Shown here one piece after another: positions 16,166-24,778 of a stretch of DNA of 36,672 bases. A model generated the notes under the pieces. The model was given only the letters and a program-made list of their open reading frames with translations. It was not told where the DNA came from and did no database searches. The stretch comes from Sandaracinaceae bacterium. GTDB taxonomy: Bacteria > Myxococcota_A > Polyangia > Polyangiales > Sandaracinaceae. Positions within the stretch are counted from its first letter, which is position 1; each line of letters starts with the position of its first letter. The stretch lies in NCBI GenBank assembly GCA_040218145.1, contig JAVJQK010000111.1, forward strand, positions 1 to 36,672. Direction: 5' to 3'. A program made the translations under genes and the position numbers.

Positions 16166-16969
16166 TCAGGGGGTGCGGAAGCAACGCTCGTCGGAGCGGA
16201 CCTCGCGGCCCGCGCCGTCGACCGAGTGCACGCGGAAGTGGTAGGCGGTCCCGGGCGTCAGGCCGTTGATGCGCTGGCGGTGCGCGGGGAGGAGGGCGGG
16301 CTCGAAGATGGAGAGCGCGCCGTAGACGAAGCTGTCGCCGTACTCGGTCTGGCCGGTCGCCTCGGTGTCCAGCTCCCAGTAGATCTCCACCGAGGTCGAG
16401 GTGACGTTCTCGGCCTCGAGCGCGACGATGCGCGGGCCGTCGGGGACGCCGGCGTCGGCGCCCGGCTCGCACTGGAACGGGATGGAGCGCGCGGGATCGT
16501 CGAGCGGCTGGAGGCCGAAGCAGGGGGCGCGGCAGACGCCCTCGACGCAGGTCTGGTCGTTCGAGCAGGAGACGCCCTCGCAGGCGTCGTCGAAGCGCAG
16601 GCGGATGGCGCGCTGGGCGCCGGCCTCGTAGCCGCCGCGGGCGAGCTGTCGCGCGGTCACGCAGCCGTCGGCGTCGATCAGCTCGGCGACGAGCTCATAG
16701 CGGCGGGCGGCGTCGTCGTCGCGGGCCGAGAGGGGGACGCGCGCGACGTCGGTGGTCGGGCCCATGCGGTCGAGCACGAGCTGCGCGTCGGTGTCCCACA
16801 CCCGCACGCGGAGCCCGGCCGCGTCGACGCCCTGGTCGGCGGGATCGATGAAGACGACGACCTGGGTCGGCGCGGCCTGGCACCCGGCGAGGAGCGCGGC
16901 GAGGGTGAAGAGCGCCGACCTCCAGGGCGGGGCGGGCGGCGCAGCCGATGCGAGGCGTCGAGAGCTCAT
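16166..16969 (-). CDS. Lipoprotein with C-terminal fibronectin-III-like domain
   Basis: This 267-aa predicted lipoprotein has the signal segment SALFTLAALLAGC with the lipidated Cys ~30. The first half (VVVFIDPADQGVDAAGLRVRVWD) suggests a beta-sandwich. A short Cys-rich stretch (CEGVSCSNDQTCVEGVCRAPC) follows, resembling the DiscE/stigma-type Cys motif seen in myxobacterial lipoproteins. The last ~90 residues end NGLTPGTAYHFRVHSVDGAG, a typical FN3 strand pattern. The start lies 17 bp from the GTG of a divergent Ser/Thr kinase, and both share a CTATAG-centred promoter region. Role unknown; co-regulation with the kinase is possible. Confidence 0.75.
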   Translation of the reverse strand: MSSRRLASAAPPAPPWRSALFTLAALLAGCQAAPTQVVVFIDPADQGVDAAGLRVRVWDTDAQLVLDRMGPTTDVARVPLSARDDDAARRYELVAELIDADGCVTARQLARGGYEAGAQRAIRLRFDDACEGVSCSNDQTCVEGVCRAPCFGLQPLDDPARSIPFQCEPGADAGVPDGPRIVALEAENVTSTSVEIYWELDTEATGQTEYGDSFVYGALSIFEPALLPAHRQRINGLTPGTAYHFRVHSVDGAGREVRSDERCFRTP

Positions 16970-16986
16970 GGTCTATAGTCCATCGC
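16970..16986. promoter_or_regulatory. Compact divergent promoter with palindromic CTATAG
   Basis: Only 17 bp separate the start codons of the minus-strand lipoprotein and the plus-strand kinase. The palindrome CTATAG (16973-16978) supplies a -10-like TATAGT 7 nt before the kinase GTG, and ACTATA or TATAGA 2-4 nt before the lipoprotein ATG. Transcription from both would be essentially leaderless. Inferred from sequence only. Confidence 0.45.
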
Positions 16987-18378
16987 GTGACCGTCCCCGG
17001 CGACACCCTGATCTCCGGCTCGAAGTACTTGCACCTTTGTAGCCTCGCGCGCGGTGGGATGGGCGAGGTGACGTTGGCCGTTCGTCAGGAGGGCGGCTTT
17101 CGGCGTCTGTACGCGATCAAGCGACTCCATGATCTGTACCAGGACGACGTCGACTTCCGAAAGATGTTCCTCGACGAAGCCCGGCTGGCCGGCATGGTGC
17201 GCCACCGGAACGTGGTGGCCGTCCTGGACGTGGGCGAGGACGACGGCGGCCCGTTCCAGGTGATGGAGTACGTGGAGGGGCCGTCGGTGCACAAGCTCCT
17301 CGGGCGCCTGGGCAAGAACGCGGAGCGGCTGCCGGCGCAGCTCGCGCTCGACATCGTCGCGCAGGCCTGCCGCGGGCTCCACGCGGCCCACGAGCTGCGC
17401 TCGCCCGAGGGCGACACGCTCCACCTCGTGCACCGCGACGTCTCCCCGCAGAACCTGCTCATCGGCTTCGACGGCGGCGTCCGGGTGACCGACTTCGGCG
17501 TGGCCAAGGCGCTCGGGCAGAGCACCCAGACCGAGAGCGGGGTGCTCAAGGGCAAGATGGGTTACATGTCGCCCGAGCAGCTGCGGTTCCGCGAGATCGA
17601 CCGGCGCTCGGACCTCTTCGCGATCGGCGTGGTGCTGTTCGAGCTGCTCACCGGGCGCCGACTCTACTCGGGCAAGGGAGGGCGCTCGGGGCCGCTGCAG
17701 ATCCTCGAGGGGCCGGTGCCCGACGTGTCGCAGCTGCGGGCGGATCTCCCACCCGAGCTGGTGCAGCTGACGCGCGAGCTGCTCGCGAAGGAGCCGGAGG
17801 ATCGGCCGCCGACCGCGAAGAGCGTGGCGGATCGGGTCGAGGCGCTGCTCGTCCAGCTGCGCGCGACGGAGGGCAGCGTCGATCTGGGCGAGTACGTCAC
17901 GAGGTGGTTCGGCGCCGACCGGGACGCGATGCGCGCGAAGGTGACCGAGGAGACGAACGCGCTGTCGCTCGACGTCTCGGTGGTGACCCCGGCGCGCGGA
18001 GGCCGGAGGTGGATCGTGCTCGGGCTGGCCGTCGGCGCCGCCGCGGTGCTCGGGCTGATCGTGCTCCTGTCGACGTCGGACTCGGCCCCGGAGGAGAGCC
18101 CCGGCGCGTCGGCCGCGCTCGCGGCGCCGCCGAGCCGTGACGAGCCGGCTCGAGACGAAGCGGCGCCGGAGGAGGCGGCGCAGGCCGAGGCTACGCCCAG
18201 CCCGACCGAGCGCGCCGAACCCGCGGAGCCGGAGGTGGCGGAGCCCGAGCCGGAGCCGGAGGAGCAGGAGGCGGCCTCCGCGCGACGTCCGACCGAGCGC
18301 ACGCGGCGGCGGACACGCCCGGCGCGAGGCGGCGCCAACCGCACGAAAAGTGGACAGGTGATCCTCGGCTGGGAGTGA
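16987..18378 (+). CDS. Membrane-anchored eukaryote-like Ser/Thr protein kinase
   Basis: This 463-aa PknB-type kinase has the glycine loop ARGGMGEV (21-28), Lys45 (YAIKRL), catalytic loop H149-R150-D151-VSPQN, a Mg-binding DFG motif at 169-171 (TDFGVAK) and GYMSPEQL of the activation segment. After the kinase domain (about 14-285) comes a linker, one membrane helix (about 342-362, WIVLGLAVGAAAVLGLIVLL), then a Glu/Ala/Pro-rich tail ending in Arg-rich RRRTRPARGG. The kinase is therefore cytoplasmic with a short periplasmic tail. GTG 16987 fits the compact promoter; an ATG at 16948 would overlap the divergent gene. All catalytic residues are present. It converges with the TPR/PEGA gene 5 bp downstream, a typical myxobacterial pairing. 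Confidence 0.92.
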   Translation: MTVPGDTLISGSKYLHLCSLARGGMGEVTLAVRQEGGFRRLYAIKRLHDLYQDDVDFRKMFLDEARLAGMVRHRNVVAVLDVGEDDGGPFQVMEYVEGPSVHKLLGRLGKNAERLPAQLALDIVAQACRGLHAAHELRSPEGDTLHLVHRDVSPQNLLIGFDGGVRVTDFGVAKALGQSTQTESGVLKGKMGYMSPEQLRFREIDRRSDLFAIGVVLFELLTGRRLYSGKGGRSGPLQILEGPVPDVSQLRADLPPELVQLTRELLAKEPEDRPPTAKSVADRVEALLVQLRATEGSVDLGEYVTRWFGADRDAMRAKVTEETNALSLDVSVVTPARGGRRWIVLGLAVGAAAVLGLIVLLSTSDSAPEESPGASAALAAPPSRDEPARDEAAPEEAAQAEATPSPTERAEPAEPEVAEPEPEPEEQEAASARRPTERTRRRTRPARGGANRTKSGQVILGWE

Positions 18379-18383
18379 GCCCG

Positions 18384-19175
18384 CTAGGGCCCGCCCAGGG
18401 TCACCGTGACGCCGAACACGTCGTCCTCGATGGGGGCGGCGCCCTGCGAGAGCAGCACGCCCGCGGTGACCGCGCCGCCGACGACGAGGGCGCCGATCAC
18501 CACCGCGAGGATCACGTGCAGCACGGTGTCGTCACCCGGTGCGGCGTCGGTCTCGGGCTCGGCGAGGGGCAGCTCCGGCGCCGCCTCGGGGAGCGGGATC
18601 GCCTCGATCTCGAGCACGACGCTAGCGCCCCCGCCCGGCTCGACGCGCGCGGTGCGCGGGGGGGAGCTGCCCGCCTCGGAGACGGCGCGCAGCTCGTGCT
18701 CGCCTGGGTCGGTCTCGATGAGCAGCGGCGCGCCGTCGGCCGTCACGCGCCCGCGCTCCTCGCCGTCGACCTCGACCCGCGCCTCGTCGACGACGCCGCG
18801 GACCTGCACGTCGAGGGTGGCCAGCCCGCTCCGGACCTCGGTCAGCAGCGCTCGGGCCGCGGTGGAGGCCTCCTCGTCGAGCTCGCCGTAGCGTCCCGCG
18901 CGCAACGCGCCGAGATACTGCTCCGCGTCGCGCAGCCGGCCGAGCTCGTGCAAGGCCACCGCGAGGTTGAAGGCGGTCGCGGGGTGCGCGTGCAGGCGCA
19001 GGCTCTCCTCGAAGTGCGCGCGGGCGCGCTCGGGCTCGTCCGCCTGCAGCGCCTCGACGCCGGCCGTGAACAGCGCGCGCGCGTTCATCGGATCTTGCGC
19101 GGACGACGGCGCGGCCGCGGCGAGGAGCGTCAGGACGACCACCAGTGGGGCAGCCAGTGGGGCAGGGTGGCGCAT
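18384..19175 (-). CDS. TPR and PEGA-like protein, signal peptide and C-terminal membrane helix
   Basis: This 263-aa envelope protein begins with a signal peptide (APLVVVLTLLAAAAPSSAQ). Two TPR-like helices follow (ALFTAGVEALQADEPERARAHFEESLRLHAHPATAFNLAVALHELGR, read in parts, about 34-80). Then comes a PEGA-like beta domain (VRGVVDEARVEVDGEERG, then LLIETDPGEHELRAV). A Pro/Glu linker leads to a membrane helix (VLHVILAVVIGALVVGGAVTAGVLL, about 220-244). This architecture is common beside Ser/Thr kinases in myxobacteria and suggests a periplasmic sensor or partner. It converges tail to tail with the kinase. TACAGT lies 12 nt before the ATG. Exact role unknown. Confidence 0.8.
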   Translation of the reverse strand: MRHPAPLAAPLVVVLTLLAAAAPSSAQDPMNARALFTAGVEALQADEPERARAHFEESLRLHAHPATAFNLAVALHELGRLRDAEQYLGALRAGRYGELDEEASTAARALLTEVRSGLATLDVQVRGVVDEARVEVDGEERGRVTADGAPLLIETDPGEHELRAVSEAGSSPPRTARVEPGGGASVVLEIEAIPLPEAAPELPLAEPETDAAPGDDTVLHVILAVVIGALVVGGAVTAGVLLSQGAAPIEDDVFGVTVTLGGP

Positions 19176-19283
19176 TCGAGCTGGCCGACTGTATCAGCCC
19201 TCGCGCGGCAGCACGGCAATGACGCGCTGCATCAGGAGATCCATCACGAGGCTTTCGCCGGGATGCTGCTATGTGCGCGGGTG

Positions 19284-20444
19284 ATGGATCTCACCCCCCG
19301 ACGCCCCGTGCTGGCCGCCACCGGCCTGTTCACGCCGCCGAACGCGATCTCGAACGACGAGCTCGTCGAGAGCTACAACGCGTGGGTCGACACCTGGAAC
19401 GAGGCGCACGCCGAGGCGATCGCGGCGGGCACGCTCGAGGCGAAGGCGCACAGCTCGAGCGCGTTCATCGAGAAGGCCAGCGGGATCCGCAGCCGCTTCG
19501 TGATGGACAAAGACGGCGTGCTCGACGTGGGCCGCATGGCGCCGCGCCTGCCGCGCCGGGCCGACTCGGAGCTGTCCATCCTGGCCGAGATGGCGGTGGC
19601 GGCGTGCGAAGACGCGCTCCGGCGCGCGGGGCGGACGCCGCAGGAGGTCGACGCGGTGATCGTCGCGTGCTCGAACCTGCAGCGCGCCTACCCGGCCATC
19701 GCGGTCGAGGTGCAGGAGGCGCTCGGCGTCGAGGGCTGGGGCTTCGACATGAACGTGGCCTGCTCGTCGGCGACCTTCGGGCTGCAGACGGCCATGGACA
19801 TGATCACGGCCGGCAGCGCCGACGCGATCCTCGTGGTGAGCCCGGAGATCTGCAGCGGGCACCTCAACTTCAAGGACCGCGACAGCCACTTCATCTTCGG
19901 CGACGTCGCCACCGCGATGCTGCTCGAGCGCGGCGACCGCCCGCACGCGGGGCGCGGCGCGTTCGACATTCTCGGCGCGCGCCTGTCGACGAAGTTCTCG
20001 AACAACATCCGCAACAACGCGGGCTTCCTCAACCGCGCCGAGGGCACGGCGGAGGAGCTCGCCGAGCGTCAGGCCGCGGTCGACACCGATCTCCTCTTCA
20101 TGCAGGAGGGCCGCAAGGTCTTCAAAGAGGTCGTGCCGATGGTCGCGAAGATGATCGTCGAGCACCTCGCGCACCTCGAGCTCGCGCCCGAGGACGTGCG
20201 CCGCCTCTGGCTGCACCAGGCCAACCTCAACATGAACCGCCTCATCGGCACCAAGGTGCTCGGCCGCGAGCCCAGCGAGACCGAGGCGCCGGTCATTCTC
20301 GACCGCTACGCCAACACCTCGTCCGCCGGCTCGGTGATCGCGTTCCACCTCCACCACGAAGACCTGCAGCCCGGCGACGTCGGCCTCCTCTGCTCCTTCG
20401 GCGCCGGCTACTCCGCCGGCACGGTCTTCCTCCGCAAGCGCTGA
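19284..20444 (+). CDS. FabH-like beta-ketoacyl-ACP synthase III
   Basis: This 386-aa thiolase-fold enzyme carries the KAS III triad: Cys160 (NVACSSATFG), His311 (WLHQANLNMN) and Asn344 (YANTSSAGS). Such enzymes condense an acyl-CoA with malonyl-ACP to start a fatty acid, or form a related product. It is longer than E. coli FabH (317 aa) because of an N-terminal insertion (about 18-75, including ELVESYNAWVDTWNEAHAE), seen in a distinct FabH-like subgroup. ATG 19284 was chosen; a GTG three bases earlier is also possible. The gene stands alone, without ACP or other fatty-acid genes nearby, so a specialised lipid or secondary-metabolite role is possible. The exact substrate is unknown. Confidence 0.9.
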   Translation: MDLTPRRPVLAATGLFTPPNAISNDELVESYNAWVDTWNEAHAEAIAAGTLEAKAHSSSAFIEKASGIRSRFVMDKDGVLDVGRMAPRLPRRADSELSILAEMAVAACEDALRRAGRTPQEVDAVIVACSNLQRAYPAIAVEVQEALGVEGWGFDMNVACSSATFGLQTAMDMITAGSADAILVVSPEICSGHLNFKDRDSHFIFGDVATAMLLERGDRPHAGRGAFDILGARLSTKFSNNIRNNAGFLNRAEGTAEELAERQAAVDTDLLFMQEGRKVFKEVVPMVAKMIVEHLAHLELAPEDVRRLWLHQANLNMNRLIGTKVLGREPSETEAPVILDRYANTSSAGSVIAFHLHHEDLQPGDVGLLCSFGAGYSAGTVFLRKR

Positions 20445-20485
20445 GCGTGTCCCTGGGAAGCCTCCGCTTCGCTACCCTGGGTCGC

Positions 20486-20917
20486 ATGACGCTGCGCTGG
20501 CTCTTGCTCGCTTCGCTCGCGCTCATGCTCGTCCCGCTCCTGCTCGTCCCGGTCCCTGCGAAGGCGTGCACATGCACCAATGGGCGACCGTGGGAGGCGC
20601 TCGAGGCGGCGGCGCTGGTGGCCGAGGTCACGCTCGTGGAGGTGCGCGAGGACGAGCAGCAGCTGCGCTATCGCGTGGAGCGCGTCTTCTCGAGCCGAGC
20701 GCCGATCCGGGAGGGGCAGGAGGTCTGGGTGCGCCACCAGACGTGCAACAGTCTGCCCCCCTCGGCGGACGCGGTCGGTGCGCGTTTGATCGTCTTCTTC
20801 GACGGGTACCTCGGGCAGCTGATGGAGGACTACTGCAGCCTTCGCTTGTCGGCGTGGTCGCGGATCCCCGGGAGCCTGCTCGCGGCGCGGCGGCGCTGGC
20901 TGGCGGAGAGGCGATGA
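20486..20917 (+). CDS. Secreted TIMP/NTR-like small protein
   Basis: This 143-aa protein has a signal peptide (LLLASLALMLVPLLLVPVPAKA), and the mature chain would begin CTCTNGRPWEAL. An N-terminal Cys-X-Cys after signal cleavage, followed by an OB-like beta barrel (ALVAEVTLVEV, RYRVERVFS, RLIVFFDGYL) and later Cys residues (QTCNS, DYCSL), is the layout of the netrin/TIMP domain, known in bacteria as small secreted proteins. TACCCT (20473-20478) lies 7 nt upstream of the ATG, suggesting a leaderless transcript. The stop overlaps the next ATG by 4 bp (ATGA), so the two form an operon. Protease inhibition is not implied by the fold alone. Confidence 0.65.
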   Translation: MTLRWLLLASLALMLVPLLLVPVPAKACTCTNGRPWEALEAAALVAEVTLVEVREDEQQLRYRVERVFSSRAPIREGQEVWVRHQTCNSLPPSADAVGARLIVFFDGYLGQLMEDYCSLRLSAWSRIPGSLLAARRRWLAERR

Positions 20918-22185
20918 GACGATGTCTGGCGGCGCTGATCGCGAGCGGATGCGCGCTCGGGCCGCCGCCGCTCACCCTGCCGACACCGCTCACCCTGCCG
21001 ACACCGGGCGAGGGGTGGTCGCGGTCCTCTCTCGACGACGCGCTCGCGCCTCCCTGTGATCGGGGAGACTGTCTGCCGAGCTGTCGGGTGGACATCGAGC
21101 GGCGCGTGGACGGTCTGCGCGAGAGCACGACGACGGTCTGGGTGGAGGAGGGCCGGCGGCTGACGCTGACGAGAGAGCGGTGGGGCGCGGTGCAGGCGCG
21201 AGGCGAGGTCGACGTGGACGGGGCGCGTCTCGACGTGACGTTGCTCGGAGACGAGCCGCTGGAGATGGATGCGTTGTTGCCGATCCTGGGGCGGCCTCAT
21301 ACGAGTCCGGTGCCGGACGGAGCGCGCCTGGAGCGCCTCTACCGACGCCGAGACGGGGACGAGGAGCTGCTCTGGCAGGAGAGCGGCGGGCGGGTCCCCA
21401 CGTTCCGCGCCGTGCGTCGAGAGGCGGCGAGGGGCGACCTGCAGCGCGCGACGATCCAGGGCCCCGAGCAGACTGCCGAGTCCTGGGCGAACCAGGTGGG
21501 GGCGACGCGACGCGCCATGGTCCGGAGCCGCGGCCAGAGCGGCCCGTGGGTGCTCGAATCGAACGAGCGGCGCGACGCGCAGGGCCGGGTGCTGGAGGAG
21601 CGCGAGCGACGGGCGCCTTCCTCGAGGGGCGAGGAGCGATGGACGTTCTCCTACGACGCGTCGGGGCACGTCGTCCGGGAGGTGCGTACTGGGCCGCTGG
21701 GCCCCGTTCGCGATCGCGACCCCGTCCTCTTCGAGGTCCGCCGAACCCGCGGCGGGCGGTGCATCTCGCACGAGATCTGGGGCCGTCGCAGCTCACGGCG
21801 TGTGCCCTGCGACGCTCCGACGCCGCCTCGACGCCTTTGGCTCACGCTCGAGGAGCGGGCCGACGGTCGGGTGGTGGGCCTGCGCTCGTCGTACGACCTG
21901 GCCGCGTCCGCGAGCTACGCGCCGGACGGCGTGCTGCGGTCGGAGGTCGTGGTGTCGCGCGCGCGGCGCAGCGAGCTCTGGTGGCAGCGCGATGCGGGGC
22001 GCCGGCCGACGCGGCTCGTGCGGATTCACCATGAAGGCGAGCCCGGCGGCCCGCTCCGCCCTGCGCGGCACACGGAGATCCGCTGGACCTACCGCGATTG
22101 TCCGCCCGGGCCGGTCGACGTGCCGCCCGAGCCGGAGGCCGCGAGCGTGCTCGACCGTCCCGTCGCGTCGTACTTCACGCGCTGA
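20914..22185 (+). CDS. Hypothetical lipoprotein with RHS/YD-like beta segments
   Basis: This 423-aa predicted lipoprotein starts MRRCLAALIASGC with lipobox ASGC. An 18-bp tandem duplication just after the signal peptide (around 20970-21005) encodes LTLPTP twice. The rest is rich in Arg and beta strands, with segments such as RWTFSYDASGHVVREVRTG and SASYAPDGVLRSEVVV that resemble YD/RHS-type repeats, but too few to call a true RHS protein. No catalytic motif recognised. Translationally coupled to the TIMP-like gene (ATGA). Possibly a surface protein secreted with its neighbour; function unknown. Confidence 0.7.
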   Translation: MRRCLAALIASGCALGPPPLTLPTPLTLPTPGEGWSRSSLDDALAPPCDRGDCLPSCRVDIERRVDGLRESTTTVWVEEGRRLTLTRERWGAVQARGEVDVDGARLDVTLLGDEPLEMDALLPILGRPHTSPVPDGARLERLYRRRDGDEELLWQESGGRVPTFRAVRREAARGDLQRATIQGPEQTAESWANQVGATRRAMVRSRGQSGPWVLESNERRDAQGRVLEERERRAPSSRGEERWTFSYDASGHVVREVRTGPLGPVRDRDPVLFEVRRTRGGRCISHEIWGRRSSRRVPCDAPTPPRRLWLTLEERADGRVVGLRSSYDLAASASYAPDGVLRSEVVVSRARRSELWWQRDAGRRPTRLVRIHHEGEPGGPLRPARHTEIRWTYRDCPPGPVDVPPEPEAASVLDRPVASYFTR

Positions 22186-22236
22186 CTTTCTCGCGGCCCA
22201 CCTGGAAATCGGCGCGCCGAGGTTCGACTCACGCGC

Positions 22237-23057
22237 ATGCTTCGCGCTCGATCGGTCTTCGCCCTGTCTTCGCTCTTGCTGGGCTGCTCTTCCGCTCATG
22301 AGGTCCCGGACACGAGCGACGCCGGCCCACCGCGTGTCTTCGGCGAGTTCGTCGGGCAGCTGCCTCCGGGCGAGCGTCAGCTGTGCCTGCCGCTCTCGAC
22401 CCACCTCGACCACATGACGCTGCTCGAGAGGTCCGCGTCCGCCAGCTGCGCCGACCGGCCGGGCCGCACCTCGACCGCGAGCGCTGTCGGGTGGCTCGCG
22501 CCACGAGCGAAGGCGCGGCGGGCTTCCGCGTGTCGCCCGCCGCGTGGGTGGAGTGCGCGGCCGGCGAGAGTGGGTACGTGGTGGAGCTCTCGCCCGCGAG
22601 CCCCGCCGACGCCACGCTCTTCTTGAACGCCCTGATGGAGCTCCCGGAGGCCGGCGCCGAAGAGATCCCAGCGCCGGGAGCGCCGAGCGATCCCGACGTC
22701 GTCGGGCAGCGCTGCGTGCTCCCCGCGGGCGACGGCGTCGAGCTCCGGCCGACCGAGATCTACCTGTCGATGGAGGCGCCCGAATGCGAAGGCGCGCCCT
22801 GTCTCGCCGTGTGGGTGGACGGAGCTCCCGCCGCGCTCCCCGCGGAGGTGAGCGAGACACAGGTCATCTGCAGCTGTCGATGCGCGCCGCTCGAGGGGGA
22901 TCCGAGCGCGCCGACCTGCGCCTGTCCGAGCGGGACGACCTGCCGCACCGACGTCTTCTCGACGCCCGGGACGGGGCTCGGCGGCGGCTACTCTGTCCCC
23001 TGCCGGACCGAAGGCAGCGCGCTCGACCCAGCGCTGTTCGACGCATGCCCCGGGTGA
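22237..23057 (+). pseudogene. Lipoprotein gene with apparent frameshift
   Basis: The ATG at 22237 opens a lipoprotein (ALSSLLLGCSSA, lipobox LLGC) that reads well through FGEFVGQLPPGERQLCLPLS and THLDHMTLLE. Past about 22430 this frame becomes Arg/Ala-rich nonsense and stops at 22626. A second frame then reads convincingly to 23057 (AAGFRVSPAAWVECAAGESG, CSCRCAPLEGDPSAPTC, GLGGGYSVPCRTEG). The two halves together would make one ~270-aa Cys-rich lipoprotein with the join between about 22425 and 22510. It is either a genuine one-base indel (pseudogene) or a sequencing error. I see no slippery sequence that would argue for programmed frameshifting. Function unknown. Confidence 0.6.
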
Positions 23058-23064
23058 GCGGGCG

Positions 23065-23218
23065 TCAGTCGAGCACGCGGTAGGACCGGGCGTGCTCGCT
23101 GAAGCGCCGCATCCACGCGTCGCCGCTCGCCTCGGGCGCGCGCGCGACGACGACGAAGAAGCCGACGTTCTCGCGAAAGAACGCGCAGTAGAAGCGGACC
23201 GGGCCCTCCGCGGAGCGG
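23065..23218 (-). pseudogene. Gene fragment, copy 1 of a duplicated C-terminus
   Basis: On the minus strand this encodes the end of a protein reading GPVRFYCAFFRENVGFFVVV, then ARAPEASGDAWMRRFSEHA and SYRVLD-stop. No good start with signal or Shine-Dalgarno is visible; the nearest in-frame GTG would give only ~54 aa. An almost identical stretch (about 90 % over ~145 bp) recurs at 24779-24931 in the same orientation, and the two flank the 23360 lipoprotein gene. It looks like the tail of a small basic/aromatic protein left after rearrangement. The parent protein family is not recognised. Confidence 0.5.
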
Positions 23219-23359
23219 ATCGAGACGAAGACGCCGCGTGAGAATCGCACGGTGTACGAGCGGGAAAACTGCGGTCCGGCGCACCGATCGGGCGCGTCGC
23301 GGCGCGCTCGGGAGACGGCGAGGCTGTTGCGCGAGGGGCGGCCGTGGGACGGTGGGTGA

Positions 23360-24760
23360 ATGGTTGAGAGACTGCGAGTCACGTTCTTCGCCTTGGCGCA
23401 CTGTGTCCTGGCGCACGGTGTCCTGGCGCACTGTGTCCTGGCGCTCAGTGTCCTGGCGCTCGGTGTCGGCGCGCTCGGCTGCGACGGCGATGGGGGCATG
23501 GACGGCGGTGTCCCGCCGATGGACGGCGCGACGTCGGACGCGGCCGTGGAGGACGCGCGGGTCGACGACGCGCGGGTGGGGGACGCGGAGACGCCGGACG
23601 CGGAGGCGCCCGACACGGGCGTGCCCATCGACGCCGACCCGGTGGAGAGCTTCGGCGCGGTGGGCGACGGGACGACGGACGACGCGGCCGCCATCCAGGC
23701 CGCGTTCGACAGCGGACGGAACATCTCGTTCGAGGCGGGCCGCACGTACCGCATCTCGGCCCAGATCGACGTGGACCAGGACGGCGACCAGATCGTCGTC
23801 GGCAACGGCGCCACGGTGACCACCACGACGGTGCTCGCGACGGCCTTCGAGGTCGACAAGGCGTCTGGTCTGCTCACCGTCCATGACCTCGTCTTCGACG
23901 GCAACCGCCTCGCGGCGCGCGGCTGGTACTTCCTGAGCGCGTTCATCCTCGAGCGCTGCCGGGTCTTCGACGTCTACAACGACAGCGGCGCGGCGATCGC
24001 CTATCGGCTGGACGTGGACGACGCGTGGTCGAACGCGGACTTCCGGGACTGCAGCTGCGACAACATCGTCAGCGAGGGCAACGGGGAGATCGGCGACAGC
24101 ATCGGCGCGTCGCGCTGCATCTCGCTCTACTGGGACTACGACGCGTCCCCGGTCACGGTGCGGATCGACGGGTGCGAGCTGGGCAACGTGTGGGGCGACG
24201 ACGGCGACGTCATCGACATCTCGCAGCGCAACAACAGCTACGACTCCGACGCCCGGCTCGAGGTGCGCGACACGACGATCTCCAACGCCGGAAGACGCCT
24301 GATCAAGAACCGGAGCAGCAACACGTACTGGGAGAACGTCACGTTCAACTCCCCCCAGGCCGACAACCCGAACCTGACGGGCACGCCGAGCGCGGGCATG
24401 ATCGCCATCAGCCGCTTCACCGCCGACGAGGACACGAACCGGCACATCTTCAACCGCTGCACCTTCAACGGGACCGGCTTCGAGAACCGCGTGATCATCG
24501 TCTGGGTCGACGACATCACGATCTCGGAGTGCACGTTCAACGGCGCCGACTTCGCCATCTACCAGCGCGGCGGCGGCGTCTGCTTCCAGAACAACACCGT
24601 CGACAGCGAGTTCAACATCTACACGTACGGACCCGGGCCGACCTACACGGGGCCGATCGTGGAGACGGGGACGATGCCGCCCGGCGACTACGTGAACCTG
24701 CCCGGGGCGCCGCCGCAGGGCAGCTTCGAGTGCCCGCGGGCCATCGACGAAGGCACCTGA
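23360..24760 (+). CDS. Pectate-lyase-superfamily-like beta-helix lipoprotein
   Basis: This 466-aa lipoprotein has a long signal peptide built of a five-residue repeat (AHCVL, AHGVL, AHCVL, ALSVL, ALGVG) ending in ALGC. An Asp/Ala/Val linker follows, then VESFGAVGDGTTDDAAAIQA at about 94-113, the typical start of pectate-lyase-superfamily (PF12708-like) right-handed beta-helices found in phage tailspikes and polysaccharide-degrading enzymes. Later coils include ITISECTFNGADFAIYQRG. No obvious catalytic Asp pair can be assigned. The gene is bracketed by two copies of the same gene fragment (23065 and 24779), suggesting it arrived or was duplicated by recombination. ATG 23360 has a weak upstream GGTGGG. 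Confidence 0.82.
   Translation: MVERLRVTFFALAHCVLAHGVLAHCVLALSVLALGVGALGCDGDGGMDGGVPPMDGATSDAAVEDARVDDARVGDAETPDAEAPDTGVPIDADPVESFGAVGDGTTDDAAAIQAAFDSGRNISFEAGRTYRISAQIDVDQDGDQIVVGNGATVTTTTVLATAFEVDKASGLLTVHDLVFDGNRLAARGWYFLSAFILERCRVFDVYNDSGAAIAYRLDVDDAWSNADFRDCSCDNIVSEGNGEIGDSIGASRCISLYWDYDASPVTVRIDGCELGNVWGDDGDVIDISQRNNSYDSDARLEVRDTTISNAGRRLIKNRSSNTYWENVTFNSPQADNPNLTGTPSAGMIAISRFTADEDTNRHIFNRCTFNGTGFENRVIIVWVDDITISECTFNGADFAIYQRGGGVCFQNNTVDSEFNIYTYGPGPTYTGPIVETGTMPPGDYVNLPGAPPQGSFECPRAIDEGT
23396..23470 (+). repeat. 15-bp minisatellite inside a lipoprotein signal peptide
   Basis: Five tandem 15-bp units (type GCGCACTGTGTCCTG, with GCGCTC variants in the last two) encode the hydrophobic core of the signal peptide as pentapeptides A-H/L-x-V-L/G. 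The unit is a multiple of three, so gain or loss of copies would lengthen or shorten the signal peptide without a frameshift. Confidence 0.85.
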
Positions 24761-24778
24761 GTCGAAGGCGCCGAGCGG

